NCBI RefSeq assembly: GCF_047495875.1
Contig: NC_092497.1
Coordinates: 1,531,437 to 1,595,436, forward strand
Origin: Pithys albifrons albifrons
Lineage: Eukaryota; Chordata; Aves; Passeriformes; Thamnophilidae
Direction of reading: 5' to 3'
DNA length: 64,000 bases
Shown one piece after another: positions 29,406 to 41,679 of this stretch. The notes under the pieces were generated by a model. It searched no databases, had not been told where the DNA came from, and worked only from the letters and a program-made list of their open reading frames with translations. The number at the start of each line of letters is the position of its first letter. The first letter of the stretch is position 1. The translations under genes and the position numbers were made by a program.

Positions 29406-30975
29406 CCTTTTTTAACATGGTTTGTTTTTTAAGATGTTTTTAAGGTGGTGGTGCCTGACAAAAGTTACTAAGGGCGAGAAATCCTGTTTGGTGGCTGATG
29501 AACTGATGTCAGAGTGGATGATGAAAGATTGTAACAGTTTTTATTACAATTTTATTTATATATTATATGTTATATAACATGTAAATGTTATATGTGTTAT
29601 AATTTTGTAACAGTATTTGTTCAAAGCTGTCTAGAGCAGGAAGCCTCTTGCCCCTTGCAGTAATCCCAAACTCTGGCAAGTATAATTTCATTTGCAGTAG
29701 ATCCTGGAGATAGGTGACATCAATCATGATGTGTAATACAATATAAAATTATCACACATACAAAACAACTCTGTCCTTCTGCACAACCTGTTTTTTTATG
29801 CTGTGGATAGATTTCTAGCTGTGAGAAACCTTTAAAACAGAGACAAACAACCCTGTTGTAAAAATATGCACAATACCCAACTCTGGAAGAGGATAGATGC
29901 CAAAATAATTGTATAACCTTTGAAATACAGAAAAATAAACTGGTATTGAAACAAATATATAACTTTTGATGATGGTCAGAGCATCCATTTAAAGCTGTAA
30001 AGGTGGTTGAATTATCTTTTTGAAACTTTGCTTTGGCATTTGACAGGTTTTATTTATGTCTGAGATTTAAACAGGGAGAAAATCTTTGGGTGTAACAGCA
30101 ATCTTAACACCCCTTCCATAAAAGAAGCTACATAGTTTATTAAGTCAGCTGGATTTATCCTGATTTGTGTCATATCCAACCCACCAGCCCCTTTTAGATG
30201 TGTTAGAAACTGAATGAATTACTATAAATTGATTTCTAGGTATGTATACTGAGTATTAAGCAAAAAAGAGGGACAGATTCAACAAAACATTCTCATACTG
30301 AAAATTTCTAGCACTGTGATCCGTCATAGGTTGTCAGGGAATTGGTGTAAAATTGTGTTTTTGAAAATTTTTGCTCTATTTGTGGTAGTGAAAGTCTCTT
30401 TTTAACTACCAGAAGAAGGTAAAACCAGCAACATTGGTACTGATGTGTAGTATTTGTTAAGCTGTAAAGTCTGATCCGTTTATGGGTTGTGCCTATTCTT
30501 GATTAGTCTTTTTTTTAAGCACTATATCCCTTTGATGTTCTTGTTTAAAGTTCAGTTTGTTGTTCTCATTTTATAGTTCCTGCACAGCTGTCCTGCAGGA
30601 GTTTCACTGGGGAAGGCAAACACCAGATTTCAGAATTACTTACCCACTGAGAAGAGCAGAGATATTATTTGAATTTTCCTGTCCTGAAACTGTTGAAAAA
30701 TGTGTTATTTACCTGTAATAGTTTCGTAACAGGTAGAGAAAGTTGGGCTTTTTACACAGAAATTATAAGGTGTGCATGACCCAGCCTTCCTCCCTTCTAG
30801 CTGGGCTTACTAATTGGATTAAAGAAATTATTTCTGCGTATACTCCAGAAAACACTGGCTGTGTTTGAGTGCTGACCTTTCCTTGGTGTGTAGGAATGTC
30901 AGAGGAAGCATAGAGGTAACTGTTTTTATGATTGCCCCCATACCAGCTCTTGTCCCCTCTGTCTTAAGGTGTTTT
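29406..30975 (+). other. DYM intron 1, no feature recognised
   Basis: AT-rich intron sequence with a TA-rich patch at about 29550-29610. No exon is supported. Confidence 0.45.
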
Positions 30976-32040
30976 CATAGAATCATAAATTCGATTGGGT
31001 TGGAAAAGCCCTCTGAGATCATCAAGTCCAACCCTTGGTCCAACTACAGTCCCTTTACCAGATCATGGCACTCAGTGCCACGGCCAAGCTCAGTTGAAAA
31101 CCCTCCAGGGATGGGGAATCCACCCCCTCTCTGGGCAGCCCATTCCAATGCCTGAGCACTCTCTCTGCAAAGAATTTCTTTCTGCTCTCCAACTTCAATT
31201 TCCCCTGGCAGAGCTTGAGCCCATCGTGCCCCCTTGTCCTATTGCTGAGTGCCTGGGAGAAGAGACCAACCCCCAGCTGGCCAGAACTTCCCTTCAGGCA
31301 GTTCCAGACAGTGCTGAGGTCACGTCTGAGCCTCCTCTTCTCCAGGCTAAACACCCCCAGCTCCCTCAGCCTCTCCCCACAGCACTTGTGCTCCAGTCCC
31401 TTCTCCAGCCTCGTTGCTCTTCTCTGGCCCCACTCCAGCCCTTCAATCTCTTTCCTGACCTGAGGGGCCCAGAACTGAACACAACACTCAAGGTGTGGCC
31501 TCCCCAAGGCAGAGTCCAGGGGAAGGGTCACTGCCCTGGGCCTGCTGGCCATGCTAGTTTGGATCCAGGCTAGGATCCCATTGGCCTTCTTGGCCACCTG
31601 GGCACACTGTTGACTCCTGTTGAGCTTCCTGTCCCTCAGTCCCCCCAGGTCCCTCTGCCTGACTGCTCTTCAGCCACTCTGTGCCCAGCCTGGAGCGCTG
31701 CAGGGGTTGGGGTGGCCAAAGGGCAGGACCTGCACTTGGCCTTGTTGAACTTCATCCCATTGGAATCAGCCCATATCTCAAGTCTATCCAGATCACTCTG
31801 CAGAGCCCTCCTGTCTTCCAGCAGGTCAACACTCCCTCCCAGCTTGGTGTCATCAGCAAATTTGCTGATGATGGACTCAATCCCCTCATCTGAATCATCA
31901 ATAAAGATGTTAAACAGGGCTGGACCCAACACTGACCCCTGGGGAACACCACCAGTGACCGGCCGCCAGCTGGATGCAGCTCCATTCACCAGTTTTTCCG
32001 AAACTGATGCTATCATTCTATTCACAGATTTGTAGGCTTG
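30976..32040 (-). repeat. CR1 LINE 3' segment, about 1.06 kb, with reverse transcriptase remnant
   Basis: The longest CR1 copy here, in reverse orientation. One open segment (31636-32049) encodes the C-terminal part of the RT domain: [18 protein letters not shown], then the catalytic FADDTKL motif, then [18 protein letters not shown] second (31055-31597) covers VAK-type to ALSAMIW. A frame break near 31600 separates them, so no active ORF2 remains. The tail complement TAGAATCATAAATTCGATTG is at 30978. Confidence 0.93.
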
Positions 32041-32140
32041 GTGCAGCAATTATCCATAAAATGTTATATAGAAATCACATCAGAAAAATTATCTTTATAG
32101 GTTCTGTAGCTTTAAATTTTGTTAGCTCTTGATAAAGTTT

Positions 32141-32208
32141 CATAGAATCAGTTGGGTTTGAAGAGACTTCCGAGATCATGAAGTCCAACTCTTAATCCAA
32201 CCCTGCAA
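32141..32208 (-). repeat. CR1 3'-terminal fragment
   Basis: Reverse tail CATAGAATCAGTTGGGTTTG with ATGAAGTCCAACTCTTAATC. Confidence 0.75.
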
Positions 32209-33169
32209 TTTGGAGGCTTTTATATCTTAGGGAGATTTGGCCTGTGTTTTAGTGCTGTGTTTTAGTGTGGGTGTGTAACTGCCAGCATTAAAAATGAACA
32301 GAATTGAGGAGTCCCTGACAGATCTTGTGGATTTTTGTGTTCATCAAGTAGAGATGTTTTTTGCCTGTGTGTAAGTTGGACAAAGAAGTCTCTAAATGCT
32401 TTAAGTGTTTGTTTACCTGTGAAAGTTAAATGAAAGCTCTCTGAACTTAACAGAAAAGTGTTTGTGGGATTTAAAAAAGCTCCTTCAAGGGATTTAACAT
32501 GTACCCACTGTTCTGCCCCTGACAAAACATGATGGCTGAGGGAAGAGAGGACTAAAAGCTTAATGTAAGTCAGGGGTGTCACTTAATGTGTGTGTACTAA
32601 TGGAAGGACCGATACAGTGGGGGTGGAAATACAATAATTTGGGGGTTTAGGCCTTGCAAACAAGACTTATTGTTTGTCACAGCATACATTTACTTATTGG
32701 TGTTCAGTGCCATCAGGTAACAATTTCATATTTTTTGACTGCTGTACATCAGAAGTTTTTGTTATAAGAGGTTGGAGTAGTGTTTTTATGTCAAGCTTCT
32801 TTGGGTCTCATGCAACTTTAGAGAAAAGGAATTTGAGCAAGACTGGTTTGTTTGTTTCTTTGTTTTACCTATGAATCAGTAGTTCCAGTTCAGGACAAGG
32901 CTGTGAAGGTGAGCAGTGAAGGTTACCAGTACTTCACTTGAAGTAAGCATTTTTGAGATTAATAAATGGGCATTTCCTTATCCAAACTGATAGATTTGAT
33001 GCTCAAAAATTAGCAATTTGGATCACCAGTAACATGGTGGTCACTGATTATATGTTATTATAAAGAATGAAAGAAAATGTGTTAGTTTTCTGTGATGGCA
33101 TTGAGAAAATAGACCAGCTGTACATCTCATTCTCATTTACAGAATTCAGATTTTTGTTTTTCTGTCACC
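32209..33169 (+). other. DYM intron 1, no feature recognised
   Basis: AT-rich intron sequence; nothing supported. Confidence 0.45.
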
Positions 33170-33885
33170 TCTTTTGTGCTTGTTTAAAGGTAAACTGTCA
33201 GGAGAAACGAACCCAACACAAAAGAGATTGTAAGTCAGAGTCACAATTTAATAACAATATTACAATAAATGCAATGGCACAAAGAGAAATTGGGTTTAAC
33301 CCCCAACCCCAGCAGTGTAACCCACCCCCTGGGGCACAAACACAGGAGGGTTTGGTGCTGAGCCCCACGTGGTTCCCCCAAGTGCAAAGGAAAAGGAAGG
33401 GACAAACCTGTTGGTGCAGATGATGGCACAGTCTGGTGGAGAGTGGTGGCTCCTCCTGTCCAGGTTCTGCTCCTCCTCTGCATCCAATGAGTGGCCCCCA
33501 AGTCCCCAAACCCCCAGATTCCATCCCCTCAGGTGCAGGTGGGAGCCCCCAGTGCCTCCCCCAGGGTAGGGAGTTCCACACTGGGGGATCTGACTCTGGG
33601 AGTCAGGGGGGATTTTGGAATGGTTGGTGGCCCCTGAGCAGAGCTGAGCCCTCAGGTGGGTGTGGAGGTGCCAAGGAGTCCCTGGAGGGGAGTTCTCCCA
33701 GCTCCTCTGCCAGGCTTCTTTCCCAGCCAGCTCCCAGCCTGAGGGCTCAGCTGTGCCCTGGGCAGCTGCTGCCAATGGGCCATTGGGAACAGTTGTGGGC
33801 AATGAATGGAGGGTTTAGAATGCACAGCTTTGGTCACCCCCACACAGGGATAAACTGGTCCCACCTGCTGAACTGGGACATCTTT
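33170..33885. mobile_element. solo LTR of an endogenous retrovirus (LTR-1)
   Basis: The 706-bp body (33175-33880) begins TGTGCTTG and ends GGGACA. It is flanked by the 5-bp duplication TCTTT at 33170-33174 and 33881-33885. The TG...CA ends with a matching 5-bp duplication fit an ERV LTR left after LTR-LTR recombination. No internal viral genes are present. Orientation is not certain. Confidence 0.75.
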
Positions 33886-35620
33886 TCACAAGACTTTATT
33901 GCAGTATGACAATATGTGGGGTGAACTGTCAAAGACAGAGGCGATTTATGGCATCTCTTGTGCAGCAGTTTGGGCAACCACCACATCCTCTGAGCTCGCT
34001 CACATCCGATTCCTTCTGCATGAAACACTCTGCCTCACCAAGATCTTGAAAAATCCCTTCTTCATTTGTGAGCAGAGCAACCGTCCCGTAGGTGGGATGT
34101 GAAGGAAGCAGATTGTGCCCTTCAGAATTAGGCTTTTATTGATGACTGACTCCCATGAAAACACTGTGGAAAAGGAACTGGAGCAGAAAACACAGGGTTT
34201 TTTTCAGCTGCTTGCCCTCCCTGTGAGGAGCCTTCTTTGCCTGCAGTAATTCTATCAAGATTAATCACTTCTGCTACGTGCAAGACTCTTCAGGCTTCAG
34301 TGGAACCCAGAAGGACCATATCCCTGTCTCTGCAGTGCTGCTTTGTTCAGGCTCTTGCTGAGGAAGAGGAAGGCACTAGAATAGTCCAGAGGACCAAAAG
34401 GGATGCCGTGTTTGTTCATCTAGCAGAGTAAACAGTGGGCAAGTCAGATAATTTATCTTGAGAGCTGCCTAAAGGTGTTAAGATGGGGTTTTCTTTACTT
34501 TTCTTAATCATCATGGTGATCACTTCTTAATTCTGTGGCATTTCTTGTTGCTGCCCAAAAGTGCTTCTGTCCTGAGGTGTTGAGCTTTCAGAGAAGATCC
34601 TTTGGTACCTGTGGAATGTTTAGAGAGCTGTGCTAATGCAAAGATAAGTTAAAGAATTGTAGATACAGACTCTCATAGCCCCAGGGAGTGTCATCAAACT
34701 TGGTAGTGTGTGAAAAATCCTGGGTAGAGGAGAAATGGAGAATTATCTAGAGAGCCAAGAAAGATGCTGTTGGCCCCCAAGCTGCAAAGACAGACACTCT
34801 CATGGTCAACCAGTATCTCTGAAAGAGATCATGTATTTTATTTTTCACAAAAGCAGCTTGCTGTCTGCTTCTTCTCACAATAACTTTTTTTTTTGTGGTT
34901 TGGGGTTTTTGGGGGGATGTTTTGTGTGTCTCAGCAGTTGCAGTGAGGAAAAGTAAAAGGGGTGGGTAAAGGGAATTGAGGAAAGGAGTGGTCACAAAAT
35001 ACACTGTGGAAAAAGGGAGAAAAATTGCACATTAGTGAAAAGCAGAGTGAGCAGAAACAGTCTTTCCTGCGTCAGTCATTAGCTTTGAAACAGTAGGAAA
35101 CTTTTTTAATTGATCATTTATTCCATTCTGAAACCTCCCAGGCAGCTTGGTTGTAAGTGACTGGTAAATCAGAGAAGGTGAATTCTTAATAGTGGTTTGA
35201 TTGCATTTGATGATTACCAGGAATTGAGTTATAACTGAAGTATTTTGACTCATTAACATGCTTTAAAAACAAATATTATTTCAATGCTCTCCTCTGATTT
35301 AAGACAGCAAAAAATCCTAAAGTCTGAGGATTGTAAAGATTTTTTTCACTAATTATCCCTACTACAGGCATGAACTGTTATTGCCATATATTTCTGCATT
35401 ATTAGTTTTGTTTAGCAAAACTTTACCAATTGAATTGATACAACCAAAATTCTTAAAACTTTCTCTGTGTAAACTAGTAAATGATCCCCTGGTGTGAACG
35501 AAGTATTTGCATTAAGTGCCTTTTTTCTTTGCAGAAAGATAACACTTGATTTCCTTTTTGTTAGTTTGTTTGGGGTTTTAGTTTGTTTCTTTTGATTTGT
35601 TTTGTTTTTTTCCCAGCCTT
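33886..35620 (+). other. DYM intron 1, no feature recognised
   Basis: Intron sequence with a T-rich/G-rich simple tract near 34885-34920; otherwise nothing supported. Confidence 0.45.
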
Positions 35621-35632
35621 GATAACAGCAGC

Positions 35633-35915
35633 ACCAAAACTTCTCCAAAACTTCTCCAAAGCTTCTCCAAAGCTTCTCCAAAGCTTCTCCAAAACTTCTC
35701 CAAAGCTTCTCCAAAGCTTCTCCAAAACTTCTCCAAAACTTCTCCAAAACTTCTCCAAAGCTTCTCCAAAACTTCTCCAAAACTTCTCCAAAACTTCTCC
35801 AAAGCTTCTCCAAAACTTCTCCAAAACTTCTCCAAAACTTCTCCAAAGCTTCTCCAAAATTCTCCAAAACTTCTCCAAAACTTCTCCAAAGCTTCTCCAA
35901 AGCTTGTCCAAAACT
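35633..35915 (+). repeat. 11-bp satellite (TTCTCCAAAAC/TTCTCCAAAGC)
   Basis: About 26 copies of an 11-nt unit with two forms differing by A/G at position 10; one unit is one base short near 35860. Because 11 is not a multiple of 3 and the unit has no stop in any register, all six frames stay open. This produces spurious repetitive open frames of 100-177 codons on both strands. Confidence 0.95.
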
Positions 35916-36199
35916 ATTCCCCAAGCAGTGCAGTCGAATAAACACTTAATTTTCCTGGGAAGTTGCAAATCCATCCCCATTGCTGGAGCTTTGTCACTCT
36001 CTTTTCCAGACAGAGTTAAGTGCTTTGGAGAGCTGACACAGCTGTGATTGGAGTTACAAGGCCTTCTTATTGCTGCCTTCTTTCCTGTAAGGGGACAGAA
36101 GGACAGAAAGCAGCTACAGAGGGTATGTAGGTAAGAGAAACTGTAGGTCAGCTCCTGAAATCAAATCTCTTTGGTTTTATAGTATCAGTGCTCATTTCA
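35916..36199 (+). other. DYM intron 1, no feature recognised
   Basis: Nothing supported. Confidence 0.4.
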
Positions 36200-36806
36200 T
36201 GTAATCCCAGAATGGCCTAAGTTAGAAATGACCTTAAACCCCATCTCATCCCTCATATTTCACTGGATCACAGACTGGTTTGGCTGGCAAGGGATCTTAA
36301 ATCTCATCCAGTCCCACCCCCTGTCATGGGCAGGGCACCTTCCACTATCCCAGGTTGCTGCAAGCCCTGTCCAACCTGGCCTTGGACCCTCCCAGGGATG
36401 GGGCAGCCACAGCTTCTCTGGGAAATCAAGAATTCCTCCCCAATATCCCATCTAACTCTGACCTGTGGCACTGGGAAGCCATTCCCTGTGTCCTGTCCCT
36501 CCAGACTCACTGCTTGTAAGAGAGAAGCAAAGAAATCATGGAATCCCAGAATGGTTTGGGTTGGAAGGGACCTCAAAGCTCATCCAGTTCCAAACCCTGC
36601 CATGGGCAGGGACACCTTCCACTATTCCAGGTTGCTCCAAGCCCTGTGTCCAACCTGGCCTTGGACACTTCCAGGGACCCGGGAACAGCCACAGCTTCTC
36701 TGCCCAACCTATGCCAGTACCTCACCACAGCCAACAATTCCTTCCCAGTATCCCATCTCACCCTGCCCTCTGGCACTGGGAAGCCATTCCCTGTGTCCTG
36801 TCCCAG
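36200..36806 (-). repeat. cluster of three reverse CR1 tail fragments
   Basis: Three successive tails, at about 36204-36255, 36264-36503 and 36535-36806. Each begins with a CCAGAATGG- or CACAGACTGG-type terminus and, in the last two, carries the CATGGGCAGGG block. They look like separate insertions or tandem duplicates of one subfamily. Confidence 0.8.
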
Positions 36807-37655
36807 CAATTAAGATTTGTTAGCCCTGTTCTGGTTCCTTTGGGTAGGTGTGATACCCAATTCCCTTTCCTCTGGGAAAATTGCTCTGTATTGAGACCGT
36901 AGGTATTTCTATCAGCAGTTAATCAATACAAAGGTTCTGGTTTTCAGATTTAGCAGAGGATCAGGTGATGTTGTTTCTTGATGCATATTTTTTGTTTGGC
37001 ACGTTTTTTTGGGCCCTGGGGTGCTGTGTGGTTTTTATTGATGGACAGATCTCTCAGAATCTGTCAAGTCATGCTGAGTTTGCAATCTCTGGGGTGTGAT
37101 GAAACACGGGACAGGTTTATTGAGTCTGAGATGCAGAGGGGTGAGTATTAAAGCAGTACATGCAAGATCTAACCCAGATCAGCTGGGACTTAGTCTGATC
37201 TCCTGTCTTTGGTTTGACTACCTCCCTTTCAGTGGTCCTTGAGATGTTTTGAGATACTTGGTGTGTTGCATTGAAAATAGGGATGTTTTAATAGGAATAA
37301 AGTCCTTTATTAGGGAACAAGATAGTACAGAACATTGAGACTGTGACAGAATTAGGTTAGTGAGTTGCAAAATCTGGTTTTCTGGGAGCAGGAAGTTGAG
37401 TATCTTCATAAAGATGACAAAAGAAGCAGGGCTTCTGGTTTACTGCAGTTTCCCCTGCTCTAGTAAAGCAGGTTGAAACACATTAGACAAATAAAAAGAG
37501 ATTTCCGGGCTGTGCAACTGCTCAAACAATTCACTCTGACCCTATACAGGAATGTAAATCTACAAGGTGTTCTTTATCTGTAGATGCACTGTTGGTAGGC
37601 TGTGTATGGCACTTAGTCCATAAAGCATTTGATCCTTAGCTATAAATATTCTTTG
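36807..37655 (+). other. DYM intron 1, no feature recognised
   Basis: Nothing supported. Confidence 0.4.
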
Positions 37656-37848
37656 AGAGGGTGGGCAGGCCCTGCCACAGGGATGGGCAGAGAAACTGTG
37701 GATTCCCCATCCCTGGAAGTGTCCAAGGCCAGGTTGGATGGGGCTTGGAGCAACCTGGGATAGTGTAAAGTGTCCCTGCCCATGGCAGGAAGTGGGTCTG
37801 GATGAGCTTTAAAGTCCCTTGCCAGCCAAACCAGTCTGTGATCCAGTG
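37656..37848 (+). repeat. CR1 LINE tail fragment
   Basis: Forward piece with GAGGGTGGGCAGGCCCTGCC and a tail near CCAGTCTGTGATCCAGTG. Confidence 0.8.
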
Positions 37849-38653
37849 AAATATTATTGTAATATGAATGCATAGTCAGAATTCAAATATATAGTGTGGA
37901 CAGTAAAATTGAAATATTGGAGCTGAATAATTCATACTGTTAATATACCTTCTGTATCTTCTGTTGTGTGGAGAATTATATATAATGGAGTAGTCTCATA
38001 ACTCAGTTAGGATTTTGTGGGATGTTTTAGTGTCCCGTGGGTGAAAGATGGTCTGAAAGTTGTGGTTTCTGGATGCAAATTGGAATCAGTCAAAAACCTC
38101 AGTGCAGTCCTGAATAAGCAGCCTTAGGTCTCATGTTCTCCTCCTTACAGTGATATTGGCTGCTGTACTTGGAAGGAAAACGATGTCTATTTACTTTACT
38201 TCATAAAGCAGCAAACTGTGAAGGCAACCAGAGTGCTTTTATATGTGGAAATGAAATTTTGTTAGGTTTCCAAATGTACAGTATCATCACTTAATTCATT
38301 TTCATGTGATTTTGTTAGAGAGCCAACCTAGAGAGCAGATCTCAGGTGACATGGTCAGACCATGTGCACGACCATCTCAAATTCCTACACTTGAAAGAAC
38401 TCATTTAAAAATCCCCACAACTATATATAATCTGTATTATTCAGGGTGTCTGCAGGCTCAGGCAGCCACGCCAAGGACAGTTTTGGAAGGGGGAGCTGTC
38501 AGTGCTGGGCAGATTGGCAAAATGTCAACACTGGCAGTTAAGTTGTGACACCAGTAGGAGATTTAATCCTGAAAGGAACTATAATTACTTGTCTAAAGTT
38601 ATTTAAATAGAAAGCTTAGAGGGCATGACAAGTTTTTTCCAAGTGCAGTGGTG
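37849..38653 (+). other. DYM intron 1, no feature recognised
   Basis: Nothing supported. Confidence 0.4.
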
Positions 38654-39442
38654 CTAGCAGGCCCAGGGCAGTGACCCTTCCCCTGGACTCTGCCTTGGGG
38701 AGGCCACACCTTGAGTGTTGTGTTCAGTTCTGGGCCCCTCAGGTCAGGAAAGAGATTGAGGGGCTGGAGCGGGGCCAGAGAAGAGCAACGAGGCTGGAGA
38801 AGGGACTGGATGTGGCACTGAGTGTCCTCTGAAACACCTCCAGGGACAGAGAATCCAACATGTCTTGATCCAACCCCACTGTGATCACCAGCCCAGGGCA
38901 CTGAGTGCCGTGGGCTGGTGATCACAGTGGGGTTGGATCAAGGGTTGGACTTGATGATCTCAGAGGTCTCTTCCAATCCAACTGAGAAGAGAAGAGCAAC
39001 GAGGCTGGAGAAGGGACTGGAGCACAAGTGCTGTGGGGAGAGGCTGAGGGAGCTGGGGGTGTTTAGCCTGGAGAAGAGGAGGCTCAGAGGTGACCTCAGC
39101 ACTGTCTGGAACTGCCTGAAGGGAAGTTCTGGCCAGGTGGGGGTTGGTCTCTTCTCCCAGGCACTCAGCAATAGGACAAGGGGGCACGATGGGCTCAAGG
39201 TCTGCCAGGGGAAATTGAAGTTGGAGAGCAGAAAGAAATTCTTTGCAGAGAGAGTGCTCAGGGATTGGAATGGGCTGCCCAGAGAGGGGGTGGATTCCCC
39301 ATCCCTGGAGGTTTTTCAGCTGAGCTTGGCCGTGGCACTGAGTGCCATGATCTGGTAAAGGGACTGGAGTTGGACCAAGGGCTGGACTTGATGATCTCGG
39401 AGGGCTTTTCCAACCCAATCAATTCTGTGATTCTGTGATTCT
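38654..39442 (+). repeat. CR1 (ALSAMIW-type) split by an inner CR1-like insertion
   Basis: Forward CR1 sequence runs 38654-38810 and resumes at 38988-39442 with an intact C-terminal frame to ALSAMIW and the ATTCTGTGATTCTGTGATTC tail. Between the parts is a 177-bp piece from a different CR1-like tail. The host sequence is repeated on both sides for 34 nt (38777-38810 and 38988-39021). Confidence 0.88.
38864..38942. repeat. perfect 32-bp inverted repeat (79-nt hairpin)
   Basis: Arm 38864-38895 (begins CTTGATCCAACCCCACTG) is the exact reverse complement of 38911-38942. The 15-nt loop itself contains GGCACTGAGTGCC, a 5-bp stem with a TGA loop. It lies inside the inner insertion of the split CR1. 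Confidence 0.93.
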
Positions 39443-41111
39443 TGAGCTACACTCATGAGCACAGACACAGCAGGTATCTGTTGCTGAATTGTTTTTAACT
39501 TCAGAGGAAAAAAATTCATTCTTGTAAACACTGTTAATAATTAATACTAAAATAAAGTCTTTTAGAAGAAACAGTAAAGACAGGATTTTTGTGTAATCTT
39601 AACAATTTGAGGTTGGAATGAGTCCTGATGTGCAAAACAAACTCCCTTGTGTTGCTCTGAAGCATCTGCTGCTGCATCGTGGAGCCAAATTCTGGGACTA
39701 TACAGATGTTGGGTATAATAGAGCAGGACACTTGCAGACCAGCCTGGATTCTGTGTGGGTGTAACAATACTGAGTTAAACTACATGAGGTGCTAATAACT
39801 TGTGCCTGTATTTATTTTAATTTTTTTTTTAGCAAGTAATTAGATTTGCTTTTCAAGATGAGATTTAGCTTTAAAATTTTAATGAGCTGTGCATTTATTT
39901 AGTGTATTTCAAGGGGAAAAAAATTAAATTTCATTGGTATTTTACTGCTGGGGTAAGGACTGACTTTTCTGGAGTGAAAGAGGATTTTCTGTGATTGGTG
40001 TTTCTTGGGGCTGTCCTGCTTTAGCATGTGAGGAAGCAGGAGCTGTTCAACCTCATTTTTTGCAGTGACTTTGGGTTCCCCTGGAGCAGCCTTTCAATGC
40101 TGATGTGGAAGTCAAGTGCAGGACAAATCATGGATAAATAAATTTTTAATGTTATTTAAAAATACTATTGTAATTGTGTTCCAAATACTGTCCACCCCTT
40201 TATGTTGTATAAAGACTTGAACTGCCTTAACCAGCATATAGGCCTCTTAATCAAGAGCAATGTGCAAATTTAAGTGGTTACGTGTTATATTTGAATGATC
40301 TTTTAACTCAAGGGCAGCTGTTTCTGAAAGAAACCTTTAATGGGATGTTTGAAAATGATTTAAGGTGGTGACTGGCATTTAATTTAAAATTGCTTAATAA
40401 CATCTGTCTGGGAAGTGTATTTGAGCTCATGTAACCAGCTGAGGTAAACCATTAGGGTTAATCTGTTACTGTTGTTAAAATGGAAGTGGAATACTGATAA
40501 TTTTTATTCTATAATTTGATTATTTTTTTACATTTTTCTTATAGGGTATTCTTGAAGGAGGGACTTGTTTCCTGGGTCCCCTGTTGACTGGAGTTCTCAG
40601 AATGTTTTGCTAAAGGCAGGTCCAGTGGCTGCTTTGTAGGAGCTGAAGGTGCATCACAAAACCCTTGCAGAGCACTCAGTGAGCTTTGAGATAACCAAGG
40701 CCCTGGTGGAAGGAGTTAGGAAGGACATAGCTCTGTTACACCTGTTGTGTGTTGTTTGAGAGTGTGGTTGTCTAAATATCAGTGGAACTTTCTGAGGTTT
40801 TTACTTTAGAGGAGTGTAGTGAATATAATATTCTTGGAAGTGGGGAAAAAACCTCCTGGGATATAACACAGAGAGAAAAAGCTGCATGTTGTTTGATTGC
40901 TCCAGGATTTCTTGGCTCCCAAATGAGTGGAAGGCAAAGCTTGCCAAATCCACTTATCTACAAACTACTATCTGGAGCTCAAACTAGCTATTGCATTTTT
41001 TGACAAATCTCAGTGGCTTGATATTAATTACATTTAGAGGAGAAAATAATCAGCTGGTGCCTTGTTTTTCTGTCACTTTGGGGAAGGGCTGTGTAGTCAA
41101 ACATGTTCTGT
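39443..41111 (+). other. DYM intron 1, no feature recognised
   Basis: AT-rich intron sequence; nothing supported. Confidence 0.45.
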
Positions 41112-41430
41112 GCCAGGTCCTGCACTTTGGCCACAAGAATCCCCTGCAGCGCTCCAGGCTGGGGGGCACGATGGGCTCAAGCTCTACCAGGGGAAACTGA
41201 AGTTGGAGAGTAGAAGAAAATTCTTTGCAGAGAGAGTGCTCAGGCATTGGAATGGGCTGCCCAGAGAGGGGGTGGATTCCCCATCCCTGGAGGTTTTTCA
41301 ACTGAGCTTGGCCGTGGCACTGAGTGCCATGATCTGTTAAAGGGACTGGAGTTGGCCCAAGGGTTGGACTTGAGGATCTCAGAGGTCTTTTCCAACTCAG
41401 TTGTTTCCATGATTCTGTGATTCTATATGC
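41112..41430 (+). repeat. internally deleted CR1 (ALSAMIW-type)
   Basis: The 5' piece to GCTCCAGGCTGGG (about 41163) is joined directly to GGGCACGATGGGCTCAAG. Compared with the full copy at 22932-23725, roughly 450-480 bp are missing, with GGG shared at the junction. The tail is ATGATTCTGTGATTCTAT. Confidence 0.85.
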
Positions 41431-41679
41431 AGTGTGGAAGGAGTCAGCTGGATCTCAGGAGAGATTCCAGCCAGCAGCTCCTTGTGTTGCTCCAGAGCGT
41501 GGGTGTGGCCGTGGAACTGGGCACGTTCTTGGGCCCTGTGATTTGACACTGACTCTGAAGAAACACAGTAAATATTTTGCTAAGACTTGCAGTTAAAGCA
41601 CTATTTGTTTTGGATTTGCTGTAATGGAATTTAACCTGCTGGGATACTGTAGGAAAGAAATCTAAAAAGTATGCAGACT

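Noticed and set aside
35412..35980. Repetitive open frames with LEKFWRSFGEV-type peptides
   Set aside because: They come from the 11-bp satellite that has no stop in any frame; no promoter or unique flanking domain is present.
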